A stretch of DNA of 64,000 bases, from the NCBI RefSeq assembly GCF_005155025.1, contig NZ_CP039731.1, positions 1,178,001 to 1,242,000 on the forward strand, read 5' to 3'. Shown here in pieces: positions 50,299 through 61,013 of the stretch (positions are counted from its first letter, which is position 1; each line of letters opens with the position of its first letter). Both the position numbers and the translations under genes were made by a program. The notes beneath the pieces were generated by a model. It did not search any database and was not told where the DNA came from. It saw only the letters and a list, made by a program, of their open reading frames with translations. The DNA comes from Aquitalea aquatilis. Lineage in GTDB: Bacteria > Pseudomonadota > Gammaproteobacteria > Burkholderiales > Chromobacteriaceae.

Positions 50299-51551
50299 TA
50301 CGACTCCGGGTGTAAGTGGTACAGGCGGGCGATGGTTTCCACCACGGCCGCATGCTCCGCGCCGCTGCCCGAGGACAGGGCCTGGGTCGGGGGATGCATC
50401 AGTTTGTTGGTGAGTTGCTGCGACAGGCTTTCCAGCACTTTTTCCGGTGGAGTGCCCTTGGCCAGCTGCTTGAGCGCGGCCTCCAGCGCATGGCGGCGGG
50501 TACGGTCGGCTTCGTCGCGCAGGGCGCGGATCAGCGGTACTGTTTCGCGCTTTTTCAGCCAGTCGTTGAATTCGGCCACACGGGCCTGAATGATGGACTC
50601 GGCCTCTTCGGCAGCGCTCTGGCGGGCTTCCTTGCCCACTTCCACGATGCTGGCAATATCGTCCACCGTGTACAGGTAGACGTCGTTGAGCTTGCCGACT
50701 TCGATTTCGATATCGCGCGGCACGGCCAGATCCAGCATGAAGATGGGCCGATGGCGGCGGGCCTTGATGGCGCGCTCCACCAGCCCCTTGCCGACGATGG
50801 GCAGCTGGCTGGCGGTGGAGGTGACCACCACATCGTAGCGGTGCAGCACATCGGGCAGCTCGGCCAGGGTGATGGCATTGCCGCCAAACTGCTCGGCCAG
50901 CTTTTGCCCCCGCTCCAGCGTGCGGTTGGCAATGGTGATACAGGAAGGCTCACGCGCGGCAAAGTGGGTGGCCACCAGTTCGATCATTTCGCCCGCGCCG
51001 ATGAACAGGATGTTCAGTTCACCGATGGTGGGGAAAATCTGCTCGGCCAGTTTCACTGCCGCAGCGGACATGGACACCGAACTGGAACCCACCGCCGTGC
51101 TGCTGCGCACTTCCTTGGCCACGGCAAAGGTGCGCTGGAACAGGCCATTGAGCAGCGAGCCCAGCGTGCCGACGTTTTCGGCGGCGCGTACCGCGTCTTT
51201 CAACTGCCCCAGGATCTGGGTTTCGCCCAGCACCATGGAGTCCAGGCCGGAAGCCACGCGGAAGGCATGGCGGGCGGCACTGCTGGCATCCAGCTGGTAC
51301 AGATAGGGGCGTAGTTCTTCCACCGGCAGGCCGTGGTATTGGGACAGCCATTGCAGCGCCTGCTCGGGATTGTTGCTGTTGCAGTAGATTTCGGTGCGGT
51401 TGCAGGTGGAAACGATGGCTGCCTCGCGCGCCGCGTGTGAACCCACCAGGCTTTCCAGCGCATTGGGCAATACCTCGGCCGGGAAGGCTAGCTTCTCGCG
51501 TACCGACAGCGGGGCGGTGTGATGATTGAGGCCAAAGGCAACCAGATGCAT
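50298..51551 (-). CDS. hemA: Glutamyl-tRNA reductase
   Basis: A 417-residue enzyme, first step of the C5 pathway to tetrapyrroles: reduces glutamyl-tRNA to glutamate 1-semialdehyde. The catalytic cysteine is C50 ([10 protein letters not shown]), the NADPH-binding region has [11 protein letters not shown], and a C-terminal dimerisation helix ends the protein. It begins [14 protein letters not shown], typical of the family. It is the first gene of hemA-prfA. Confidence 0.97.
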   Translation of the reverse strand: MHLVAFGLNHHTAPLSVREKLAFPAEVLPNALESLVGSHAAREAAIVSTCNRTEIYCNSNNPEQALQWLSQYHGLPVEELRPYLYQLDASSAARHAFRVASGLDSMVLGETQILGQLKDAVRAAENVGTLGSLLNGLFQRTFAVAKEVRSSTAVGSSSVSMSAAAVKLAEQIFPTIGELNILFIGAGEMIELVATHFAAREPSCITIANRTLERGQKLAEQFGGNAITLAELPDVLHRYDVVVTSTASQLPIVGKGLVERAIKARRHRPIFMLDLAVPRDIEIEVGKLNDVYLYTVDDIASIVEVGKEARQSAAEEAESIIQARVAEFNDWLKKRETVPLIRALRDEADRTRRHALEAALKQLAKGTPPEKVLESLSQQLTNKLMHPPTQALSSGSGAEHAAVVETIARLYHLHPES

Positions 51552-51744
51552 GAGCGGAAAAGGCCGCGGAGGAAATGCGGTATTCTAGCCTAAGTTGCCG
51601 CCAACGTCCCTAACTCTGGGGTTTTTCCGTGGCAGTTGGCTCCATCTCATGGCTGCTGTCAGCAGCGTCAGCGCCGCCAGTGCCCGACTACCCGCTGTGC
51701 AGCTTCTGTCTTACCATGGCGTCTGACCGAATCAGGAGAACCGC

Positions 51745-52386
51745 ATGTCGCTGAATCTTGCCGATATCCGCCAGGATTATTCGAAAAAGGAATTGTCACC
51801 GGAAGACTGCCTGCCGGATGCCGTGGCGCAGTTCGAGCTGTGGCTGAACGAGGCAATGACGGCGCAGGTACACGAACCGACGGCGATGAATGTCGCCACG
51901 GTGGGCGAAGATGGCCGCCCGACGGCGCGCATCGTGCTGCTCAAGGGCGTGGAGAACGGCCAGCTGGTGTTCTACAGCAATTATCTCAGCCGCAAGGGCC
52001 GGCAGCTGGCGGCCAATCCCTATGTTTCCGTCACCTTTTTCTGGCCGGAACTGGAACGCCAGGTGCGGGTGGAAGGACGGGTGGTGCCGGTCGCGCCGGA
52101 GGTCTCCGACGCCTATTTCTCCAGCCGACCCTATACCAGCCGGCTGGGGGCCTGGGCCAGCGAGCAGAGCACCGAGATCAGCTCCAAGAATGTGCTGATC
52201 AGCCGCGCCGCCATGTTTGGCGTCAAGCACCCGCTCAGTGTGCCGCGCCCGCCGCACTGGGGTGGCTACGCGGTGATTCCCGACCGTGTCGAATTCTGGC
52301 AGGGCCGCCCCAGCCGCCTGCACGACCGGGTGGTGTATCTGCTGCAGGCCGATGCCGGCTGGCAGCGGGTGCGGCTGGCACCCTGA
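51745..52386 (+). CDS. pdxH: Pyridoxine/pyridoxamine 5'-phosphate oxidase
   Basis: A 213-residue FMN enzyme that makes pyridoxal 5'-phosphate. [20 protein letters not shown] and [10 protein letters not shown] are FMN-contact segments; [25 protein letters not shown] and [20 protein letters not shown] are all typical, with R-x-H near the end (SRLHDR). CAGGAGAA precedes the ATG. Confidence 0.97.
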   Translation: MSLNLADIRQDYSKKELSPEDCLPDAVAQFELWLNEAMTAQVHEPTAMNVATVGEDGRPTARIVLLKGVENGQLVFYSNYLSRKGRQLAANPYVSVTFFWPELERQVRVEGRVVPVAPEVSDAYFSSRPYTSRLGAWASEQSTEISSKNVLISRAAMFGVKHPLSVPRPPHWGGYAVIPDRVEFWQGRPSRLHDRVVYLLQADAGWQRVRLAP

Positions 52387-52392
52387 GCTGGC

Positions 52393-53301
52393 TCAGGCTG
52401 GCGGTAGCTGGTGTGCCGCCAGCAAATCCTGCATGAAAGCGCGTAATACCTCGCTCTGTCGTGAGCTTTGTCGCGTCACCATGTGAAAGGTGGGGTGGTA
52501 GCACAGCTGCGCCGGATTGAGCGCCCGCAGCAAACCCTGCTCTACCATGGGACGGGCGAAGTGCTCGGGCAGAAAGCCCAGATGATGGCCGGACAGAATC
52601 AGCACGGCCATCGCTTCCATATTGTCGGCGCGCGCGGTGATGCGCCAGTTTTCCACCGGCAGCGGGATGTCCGGCAGCGGGTAGCTGCGCCAGGCCCAGT
52701 CGTGCCGGGCGACTTCTTCCACCGGCAGATTGCCCGCCTGCTGGAACAGCGGGTGTTCCTGGCTGCAATAGGCCATCTGGTGTTCGGTAAACAGCGGCAG
52801 GTATTGCAGGCTGGGGGCGCGGTGCCAGAAATAGCCGATGCCCAGATGGATTTCCCCGTTGATCAGTGTCTCTTCCAGCGTGCCGGGTGCCAGCATGGAC
52901 AGCACCAGTTCCACCGCCTCTTCGCGCTGACGAAACCGTCGGATGGTTTCCGATAGCCGCGCATGCGCCCGCATGGTGGTATGCCCCACCACACCAATTC
53001 TTAACTGTCCCACCAGCTTGCGTTCCAGTTGCCGCGCCTCCACGCAGAAGGCTTCGGCGGCATCCAGCAACTGGCGGCTGGCATTGAGCAGCTGGCTGCC
53101 CTTGGCGGTGAGGGCAAAGCCGGCGCGGCCGCGTTCGCACAGGCGATAGCCCAGCCGGGTTTCCAGTGCGGCCAACTGGTTGCTGATGGTGGACTGGCTG
53201 ACATTCAGGGTGGACTGGGCGGCGGAAATGCCGCCGGCATCGACAACGGCACGAAAAACCCTGATAAGGCGTAAATCAAGGCTGGACAGGGTGTTGAGCA
53301 T
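52393..53301 (-). CDS. LysR-family regulator, divergent from the ureohydrolase gene
   Basis: A 302-residue regulator with winged helix-turn-helix at about 8-65 (SLDLRLIRVFRAVVDAGG opens the domain) and a standard effector domain. The start MLNTLSSLDLRL is preferred over an ATG 16 codons upstream. It faces the agmatinase-like gene across 146 bases with a TTTA-N6-TAAA dyad at 53355-53368. In Pseudomonas the guanidinobutyrase gene gbuA has a similarly divergent LysR regulator, GbuR; this gene may have the same role. Confidence 0.87.
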   Translation of the reverse strand: MLNTLSSLDLRLIRVFRAVVDAGGISAAQSTLNVSQSTISNQLAALETRLGYRLCERGRAGFALTAKGSQLLNASRQLLDAAEAFCVEARQLERKLVGQLRIGVVGHTTMRAHARLSETIRRFRQREEAVELVLSMLAPGTLEETLINGEIHLGIGYFWHRAPSLQYLPLFTEHQMAYCSQEHPLFQQAGNLPVEEVARHDWAWRSYPLPDIPLPVENWRITARADNMEAMAVLILSGHHLGFLPEHFARPMVEQGLLRALNPAQLCYHPTFHMVTRQSSRQSEVLRAFMQDLLAAHQLPPA

Positions 53302-53447
53302 GGTTTTTTCCCGGTGATGACGGTGAGTCAGTCCGGTCATTACACACATTCAGATTTATCAATGTAAACAGTGGAATACGGTGATTTTTCCCAAGTTGCC
53401 GCCTGAATAGACTGAGCCCTCGTTCAACCTCAGTTTCAGGAGTCTGC

Positions 53448-54404
53448 ATGTCAATCGCTGAACGCCATCAGCCGCTGGGCGGCAATGCCATGCCGCGCTT
53501 TGGCGGCATCGCCACCATGATGCGTCTGCCCAAGGTGGAAACCGCCGCCGGCCTGGATGCCGTGTTTGTCGGCCTGCCGCTGGATATCGGTACCTCCAAC
53601 CGCAGCGGCACCCGTTTTGGTCCGCGTGAAATCCGCAATGAATCGGTACTGCTGCGCCCTTACAACATGGGCACCGGTGCCGCCCCCTTCGACACCTTGC
53701 AAGTGGCCGACATCGGCGATATCGCCACCAATCCCTACAACCTGCTGGACAGTGTGGCGCGCATCGAGGCGGGCTACCGCGAGCTGCTGCAGTACGACGT
53801 GATCCCGCTGGGGCTGGGCGGCGACCACACCGTCACCCTGCCCATCCTGCGCGCCATCGCCGCCAAGCACGGCCCGGTGGGGCTGATCCATGTCGATGCC
53901 CATGCCGACATCAACGATGAAATGTTTGGCGAAAAGATCGCCCACGGCACCACTTTCCGCCGTGCGCAGGAAGAAGGCTTGCTGGCAGAGGGCCGCGTGG
54001 TGCAGATCGGCCTGCGTGGCAGCGGCTACGCCGCCGAGGATTTCGACTGGGCGCGCCGTCAGGGCTTTCGCGTGGTGCCGGCCGAGGAGTGCTGGAACCA
54101 GTCGCTGCAGGGGCTGATGCAGGAAGTACGCCAGCAACTGGGCGGCGGGCCGGTGTACCTGAGCTTCGACATCGATGGCATCGATCCGGCGTTCGCACCC
54201 GGCACCGGTACGCCGGAAGTGGCCGGCCTGACCTCGGTGCAGGCGCTGGAAATCGTGCGCGGCTGTCAGGGGCTGAACCTGGTGGGCTGTGATCTGGTGG
54301 AGGTGTCGCCGCCGTATGACACCACCGGCAATACCGCGCTGCTGGGGGCCAATCTCTTGTTCGAGATGTTGTGTGTATTACCTGGCGTCACGATCCGCCG
54401 CTAA
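53448..54404 (+). CDS. Agmatinase-family ureohydrolase, possibly guanidinobutyrase
   Basis: A 318-residue manganese enzyme. Metal ligands are in GGDHTVTLP, HVDAHADIND and SFDIDGIDPAFAPGTGTPE, so it is a functional ureohydrolase that releases urea from a guanidino compound. Agmatine is one candidate; the divergent LysR gene and the downstream sodium symporter resemble gbuA/gbuR and gpu loci of Pseudomonas, which favours 4-guanidinobutyrate or 3-guanidinopropionate. TCAGGAG precedes the ATG. Confidence 0.9.
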   Translation: MSIAERHQPLGGNAMPRFGGIATMMRLPKVETAAGLDAVFVGLPLDIGTSNRSGTRFGPREIRNESVLLRPYNMGTGAAPFDTLQVADIGDIATNPYNLLDSVARIEAGYRELLQYDVIPLGLGGDHTVTLPILRAIAAKHGPVGLIHVDAHADINDEMFGEKIAHGTTFRRAQEEGLLAEGRVVQIGLRGSGYAAEDFDWARRQGFRVVPAEECWNQSLQGLMQEVRQQLGGGPVYLSFDIDGIDPAFAPGTGTPEVAGLTSVQALEIVRGCQGLNLVGCDLVEVSPPYDTTGNTALLGANLLFEMLCVLPGVTIRR

Positions 54405-54493
54405 AGCAATAACAGGCTGCCACAGAGCAGCCGCATAGATTCCGTTTGAATAGCCAATTAATTGCCAACAAGGCAGATTGAAGGAGAATAACC

Positions 54494-55861
54494 ATGGGAC
54501 TCGATATCTTCGTCGTGTTCATTTATATCGCCGGCATGCTGTTGCTGGGCTGGCTGGGCATGCGCCGCGCCACCAGCCGGGAGGAATTTCTGGTGGCAGG
54601 CCGCAACCTGGGGCCGGGTTTTTACATGGGCACCATGGCGGCTACCGTACTGGGTGGGGCTTCTACTGTGGGGACAGTAAAGCTGGGCTATGTGTACGGC
54701 ATTTCCGGCTTCTGGCTCTGTGCCGCCCTGGGCTGCGGCATTCTGGTGCTCAACCTGTTCATGGCCAAGCCGCTGCTCAAGCTGAAGGTGTTTACCGTCA
54801 CCCAGGTGCTGGAGCGGCGCTACAACACCGTGGCCCGCCGCACCAGCGCGCTGGTAATGCTGATGTACGCGGTGATGATCAGCGTGACCTCGGTGCTGGC
54901 GATTGCTACGGTGATGCAGGTCTTGTTCGAGCTGCCGTTCTGGATGGCGGTGGTGATCGGCGGTGGGGTGGTGGTGCTGTATTCCGCCGTGGGCGGCATG
55001 TGGTCACTGACGCTGACCGACATCGTGCAGTTCCTGATCAAGACCATCGGCCTGATGTTCATCCTGCTGCCCATCTGCCTTTACCGCGTGGGCGGCTGGG
55101 AGCAACTGGCGGCCAAGCTGCCGGCGTCCTACTTCAGCTTTACCGCCATCGGTGGTGAAACCATCCTCACCTACTTTGTCATCTACTTCTTCGGCATCCT
55201 GATCGGCCAGGATATCTGGCAGCGGGTATTCACCGCCCGCAGCGAAGGCGTGGCGCGCTACGCCGGCAGCATTGCCGGGGTGTATTGCATTGTGTATGGC
55301 TTGGTCTGTGCCGCCATCGGCATGGCTACCAAGGTCTTGCTGCCTGATCTGGCGGTGCCGGCCAATGCCTTTGCCGCCATGGTGAAGGAAGGTTTGCCGG
55401 ACGGGGTGCGCGGGCTGGTGATTGCCGCTGCGCTGGCGGCGATGATGTCTACCGCCAGTGCCGCCTTGCTGGCGGCGTCCACCACGCTGACCGAGGACCT
55501 CAGCGGCCGTGATGGCTGCAGCCTGTGGACCAACCGCATTGTCACCCTGCTGGTTGGCCTGCTGGTGCTGGTGCTGGCCATGTTGGTGAGCGATGTGATC
55601 AGCGCGCTGACCCTGGCTTACAACCTGCTGGTAGCCGGCATGCTGGTGCCTTTGATGGGGGCCATCTTCTGGTCGCGTGCCACCACGCCGGGGGCCATCA
55701 GTAGCATGGTGCTGGGCTGTGGCACGGCTATTCTGGCCATGATCAGCTATGGGCTGGACTCCAATGTGCCCATCTATCTGAGCCTGGCCGTGAGCGTGCT
55801 CAGCTTTGTGCTGGTCAGCCTGGTGACCCGCAAGGAGCAACGCCAAGCCGCCGGTATCTGA
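54494..55861 (+). CDS. Sodium:solute symporter (SSS family)
   Basis: A 455-residue transporter with about 12-13 membrane helices. GRNLGPGFYMGTMAATVLGGASTVG matches the sodium- and substrate-binding first helices (by position, about 35-60), and AALAAMMSTASAALLAASTTLTED is the typical sodium-site helix. It lies 89 bases after the ureohydrolase gene in the same direction and probably imports its guanidino substrate. The substrate is inferred from context. A terminator follows. Confidence 0.88.
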   Translation: MGLDIFVVFIYIAGMLLLGWLGMRRATSREEFLVAGRNLGPGFYMGTMAATVLGGASTVGTVKLGYVYGISGFWLCAALGCGILVLNLFMAKPLLKLKVFTVTQVLERRYNTVARRTSALVMLMYAVMISVTSVLAIATVMQVLFELPFWMAVVIGGGVVVLYSAVGGMWSLTLTDIVQFLIKTIGLMFILLPICLYRVGGWEQLAAKLPASYFSFTAIGGETILTYFVIYFFGILIGQDIWQRVFTARSEGVARYAGSIAGVYCIVYGLVCAAIGMATKVLLPDLAVPANAFAAMVKEGLPDGVRGLVIAAALAAMMSTASAALLAASTTLTEDLSGRDGCSLWTNRIVTLLVGLLVLVLAMLVSDVISALTLAYNLLVAGMLVPLMGAIFWSRATTPGAISSMVLGCGTAILAMISYGLDSNVPIYLSLAVSVLSFVLVSLVTRKEQRQAAGI

Positions 55862-55881
55862 CCGATTGATGGCAGCAAGCG

Positions 55882-55908
55882 AAACAGCCGGGTATCCCGG
55901 CTGTTTTT
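55882..55908 (+). terminator. Rho-independent terminator after the symporter gene
   Basis: AACAGCCGGG and CCCGGCTGTT form a 10-bp stem around TAT, followed by TTTTT. Confidence 0.9.
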
Positions 55909-55923
55909 GCATCTTCCGCTGGT

Positions 55924-56763
55924 TTAGCCGGCCAGATGTTCGGCGTGAAAGCGCAGCTGCTCTTCGATAAAGCTGGCAATGAAGTAATAGCTGTGGTCAT
56001 AACCGGGATGGCGATGCAGCTGTAGCGCATGGCCACCGGCACGGGCAGCATTTTCCAGCGCTTCCGGCTTGAGCTGTTCGGCCAGAAAGTTGTCAGCCAG
56101 ACCAATATCCACTCGCAGCGGCGGGATGTGTGCCGCCTGCTCCAGCACATGGCAGGCATCCCACGCTAGCCACTGGCTGCGCTCCTCGCCCAGATAGGCG
56201 GCAAAGGCTTTCTGTCCCCACGGTACATTTACCGGATTGGCAATCGGGCTGAAGGCCGATACCGATGCATAGTCCTGCGGCCGCTTGAGTGCGCAGATCA
56301 GCGCGCCGTGGCCACCCATGGAGTGGCCGGCAATGGCTCGCCGCTGGCTTACCGGAAAGTGCGCCTCGATCAAGGCCGGCAGCTCGCGGCTGACATAGTC
56401 GTACATCTGGTAGTGACGATTCCACGGTGCCTGGGTGGCGTTGAGGTAAAAGCCTGCGCCCTGACCCAGATCGTAGGCCGGGTCATCGGCCACGCCTTCG
56501 CCGCGCGGGCTGGTGTCCGGAGCCACGATGGCCATGCCCAGCTCGGCGGCAATACGCTGCGCGCCGGCTTTCTGCATGAAGTTTTCGTCGGTGCAGGTCA
56601 GGCCGGACAGCCAGTACAGCACCGGCACCTTGTCACCCCGTGCCGCCTGCGGCGGCAGATAGATGGCAAAGCGCATGCGGCAGCCCAGCACGGCGGAGTC
56701 GTGCAGGTATTGCTTGTGCCAGCCACCAAAGCACATGGTGCTGCTGATGTTTTCCAGATTCAT
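55924..56763 (-). CDS. fghA: S-formylglutathione hydrolase
   Basis: A 279-residue alpha/beta hydrolase of the esterase D family. The nucleophile is S148 ([11 protein letters not shown]); the acid and histidine are in [13 protein letters not shown] and GYDHSYYF. It hydrolyses S-formylglutathione to formate and glutathione, the second step of formaldehyde detoxification. The start MNLENISS has GGAGACGG upstream; a longer frame adds unusual residues. It lies 139 bases after frmA on the same strand. Confidence 0.96.
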   Translation of the reverse strand: MNLENISSTMCFGGWHKQYLHDSAVLGCRMRFAIYLPPQAARGDKVPVLYWLSGLTCTDENFMQKAGAQRIAAELGMAIVAPDTSPRGEGVADDPAYDLGQGAGFYLNATQAPWNRHYQMYDYVSRELPALIEAHFPVSQRRAIAGHSMGGHGALICALKRPQDYASVSAFSPIANPVNVPWGQKAFAAYLGEERSQWLAWDACHVLEQAAHIPPLRVDIGLADNFLAEQLKPEALENAARAGGHALQLHRHPGYDHSYYFIASFIEEQLRFHAEHLAG

Positions 56764-56879
56764 TTCCGTCTCCCGAATAAGCCGGGCCTGCCACAGGTGC
56801 AGCCCGGCCCGGTGGTGCTTGGGGCGGCCAACAAGCAGCCTGGCGTCAGCGCAGCAAGGCGCGACGGTGCAGGCCATCT

Positions 56880-56902
56880 GTCAGCGGACTAGGAACAGGC
56901 TC

Positions 56903-56905
<3 letters not shown>
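56880..56905 (-). repeat. Possible repeat terminus after frmA
   Basis: From the frmA stop codon, the minus strand reads TAAGAGCCTGTTC followed by CTAGTCCGCTG. This resembles both ends of the repeat element near 28.2 kb (AGAGCCTGTTC is shared exactly over 11 bases). No internal part of that element is recognisable, so this is a solo end or a chance match. Confidence 0.3.
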
Positions 56906-59122
<2,217 letters not shown>

Positions 59123-59204
59123 AACCCCGGGCCGCTTTGCCGTATCATGCCGGCATTGCCGCCGGCCTGTTGCCGGGCGGCGCTCTGCATGCAAGGCCCT
59201 GATG

Positions 59205-59819
59205 ATGCTGACCCGGCAAATCCCCCGCGAAGAAATCAAAACCATGCCCCTGTTTCCGGCGCTGACGCCGGATCAGGTATGCATGCTGGACAACCCGGAA
59301 GCCTTGGCGGCTGCCCTGCCGGATTTGCTGGCGGCGCCCTTGCTGGGTTTTGATACCGAATCCAAACCGACCTTCCGCAAGGGCGAGGAGTCGGACGGCC
59401 CGCACCTGATCCAGCTGGCTGACAGTCAGCGCGCCTGGCTGGTGCCGGTGGTCAAGGGCGTGTTGCCGGACGAGATCAAGACATTGCTGGCCGATCCGGC
59501 ACGCCCGCTGGTGGGTTTCGATCTGGTGTCCGACCGCGCCCTGCTGAAAAGCCGGCTGGGGGTGGAGTGTGGTGGACTGATCGATCTGGGCAACTTGCTG
59601 CCCTCCGAGGACGCCCGCATTACCGTGGGGGCGGTGCAGGCGGTGGCGCGGCTGTTTGGCCAGTACTTCCGCAAATCGAAAAAACTGTCCACCACCAACT
59701 GGTCGCGCCTGCCCTTGAGCCCGGCGCAGCAAGCCTATGCCGGCAACGACGCCTGGGTGGCACTGCGGGTGTATCAGGAACTGCAGCAGCGCGGCCTGCT
59801 GCCGGATGCTGCAGCATGA
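59205..59819 (+). CDS. DEDDy-family 3'-5' exonuclease
   Basis: A 204-residue protein with the DEDD exonuclease core: DTE in LLGFDTESKP, D in LVGFDLVSD, and the tyrosine-type third motif YAGNDAWVAL. It resembles the small exonuclease-domain proteins found in neisserial and pseudomonad genomes; the substrate (RNA or DNA) is not known. The start may be this ATG or the one directly before it; AAGG lies at a workable distance from both. The stop overlaps the next start (ATGA). Confidence 0.88.
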   Translation: MLTRQIPREEIKTMPLFPALTPDQVCMLDNPEALAAALPDLLAAPLLGFDTESKPTFRKGEESDGPHLIQLADSQRAWLVPVVKGVLPDEIKTLLADPARPLVGFDLVSDRALLKSRLGVECGGLIDLGNLLPSEDARITVGAVQAVARLFGQYFRKSKKLSTTNWSRLPLSPAQQAYAGNDAWVALRVYQELQQRGLLPDAAA

Positions 59820-60472
59820 GCGACTGGACCCGTGCCTTTACCGCGCTGGACGGGCTGGATGACGCCAGCCGCCAGCTGTTGCAGCTACAGAGCCATGCGC
59901 TGAGCGCGCCAGAAGGCACGGTGCTGTTCCGCGAGGGCAGCCCCTGCCAGGCCTATCTGTTTGTGCAGCAGGGGCAGATCCGGGTCCAGAAGCTGGGCGA
60001 AAACGGCCGCGAAATCACCCTGTACCGGGTGGAAGCGGGTGAAACCTGCATTGTCACCACCGCCTGTCTGATGAGCGGCAAGGATTATGATGCCGAAGGC
60101 GTGGCGGAAACCGCCATCCAGGCGCAGGCGCTGCCGATTCCGGCCTTTCGCCAGTTGCTGGCCAGCTCGGCTGCCTTTCGCGATTTCGTGTTCCGCGCCT
60201 ATGGCAGCCGCATTGCCGACCTGCTGTTGTTGATTGAAGAGGTGAGTTTTGGCCGCATCGACCAGCGACTGGCCGCCTGCCTGCTGCAGCGTGCGCGTGG
60301 GCAGTTGGTGCTGAGCCTGACTCATCAGGAACTGGCCGCCGAACTGGGCAGCGCCCGCGAAGTGATCAGCCGCCAGCTCAAGGACTTCGAACGCCGTGGC
60401 TGGATTCAGCTGGGCCGTGGCCAGCTGCAATTGCTGGATAGCAGCGCCCTGCAGCAACTGGCCGGCAAATAA
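59816..60472 (+). CDS. Crp/Fnr-family transcriptional regulator
   Basis: A 218-residue regulator: cyclic-nucleotide-binding-like domain (about 20-130; EGTVLFREGSPCQAYLFVQQGQIRV) and a C-terminal helix-turn-helix (LTHQELAAELGSAREVISRQL). The four N-terminal cysteines of FNR are absent; three cysteines occur at other places (SPC, GETC, TTAC), so redox sensing cannot be excluded. It overlaps the exonuclease gene by four bases and lies 133 bases before a small membrane protein gene whose upstream region has a GTGA-N5-TCAC dyad. Confidence 0.9.
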   Translation: MSDWTRAFTALDGLDDASRQLLQLQSHALSAPEGTVLFREGSPCQAYLFVQQGQIRVQKLGENGREITLYRVEAGETCIVTTACLMSGKDYDAEGVAETAIQAQALPIPAFRQLLASSAAFRDFVFRAYGSRIADLLLLIEEVSFGRIDQRLAACLLQRARGQLVLSLTHQELAAELGSAREVISRQLKDFERRGWIQLGRGQLQLLDSSALQQLAGK

Positions 60473-60520
60473 GCGCCCACTGTGGTTTTTGCGGCCGTTT
60501 TGTCCCAGCTGGTGCCGCTG

Positions 60521-60535
60521 TGTGATCTAGTCACT
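60521..60535. promoter_or_regulatory. Candidate Crp/Fnr-type operator
   Basis: TGTGATCTAGTCACT contains the inverted half-sites GTGA and TCAC with five bases between them (the E. coli CRP site has six between TGTGA and TCACA). It lies about 70 bases ahead of the DUF2892 gene and just after the Crp/Fnr gene, which makes it a likely target. Confidence 0.5.
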
Positions 60536-60605
60536 GAAGCGGCTTGCCGCAAGGCCTAGTCTCTCCTCATCGCCATCTGCATGGCCCCAACCTGAGGAGA
60601 AGCAC

Positions 60606-60794
60606 ATGTCCCCGAATGTAGGCGGTATCGACCGCACCCTGCGCATTGTCATCGGCATCGCCCTGATCATCGCCACCGTGGCCGGCCTGTTGCCGGTGTG
60701 GGGCTGGATTGGCATCGTGCCGCTGGCCACCGGGCTGATTGGCTGGTGTCCGGCCTATCTGCCCTTCGGCATCAAGACCTGCAAGCTCAAATAA
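60606..60794 (+). CDS. DUF2892 (YgaP-like) small membrane protein
   Basis: A 62-residue protein with two membrane helices. NVGGIDRTLRIVIGIALI and LIGWCPAYLPFGIKTCK are the conserved ends of the DUF2892/YgaP membrane domain, including two cysteines. In YgaP this domain is fused to a rhodanese; here it stands alone. CTGAGGAGAA is a good ribosome binding site. Linked with a Crp/Fnr gene, it may take part in sulfur or redox metabolism, which is inference. Confidence 0.88.
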   Translation: MSPNVGGIDRTLRIVIGIALIIATVAGLLPVWGWIGIVPLATGLIGWCPAYLPFGIKTCKLK

Positions 60795-60926
60795 CACGAT
60801 CTGCGATACTCGGGTGATCCTGCGTTGAAATGTCGTTCAAAATGCTCATGGACTCCATGTCCATTCCGCTTTTTCACGCCATTTCGCCTTGTCTGACCCT
60901 TCGTTCGCTAGATCGTGGATGGCTCC
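60795..60926 (-). repeat. Intergenic repeat element, copy 2 (structured)
   Basis: Read on the minus strand, it has the same block order as the element near 28.2 kb: GGAGCC, an inverted end CACGATCT-A-GCGA, CAGACAAGGCGAAA, a central hairpin (ATGGAC/GTCCAT), GAGCATT, AACGCAGGATCACC, and the other inverted end. The outer 8-bp repeats CACGATCT (60795-60802) and AGATCGTG (60910-60917) are perfect. It lies between the DUF2892 gene and the ABC exporter gene. Confidence 0.6.
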
Positions 60927-61013
60927 AGGACCGCCAATCGGCTGATACCGCCCGAATGGCCGTAGCCGGTGGCATGGTGTAGCCTGACAGCCTTGTTTTC
61001 ATCGGGTCTGCCC

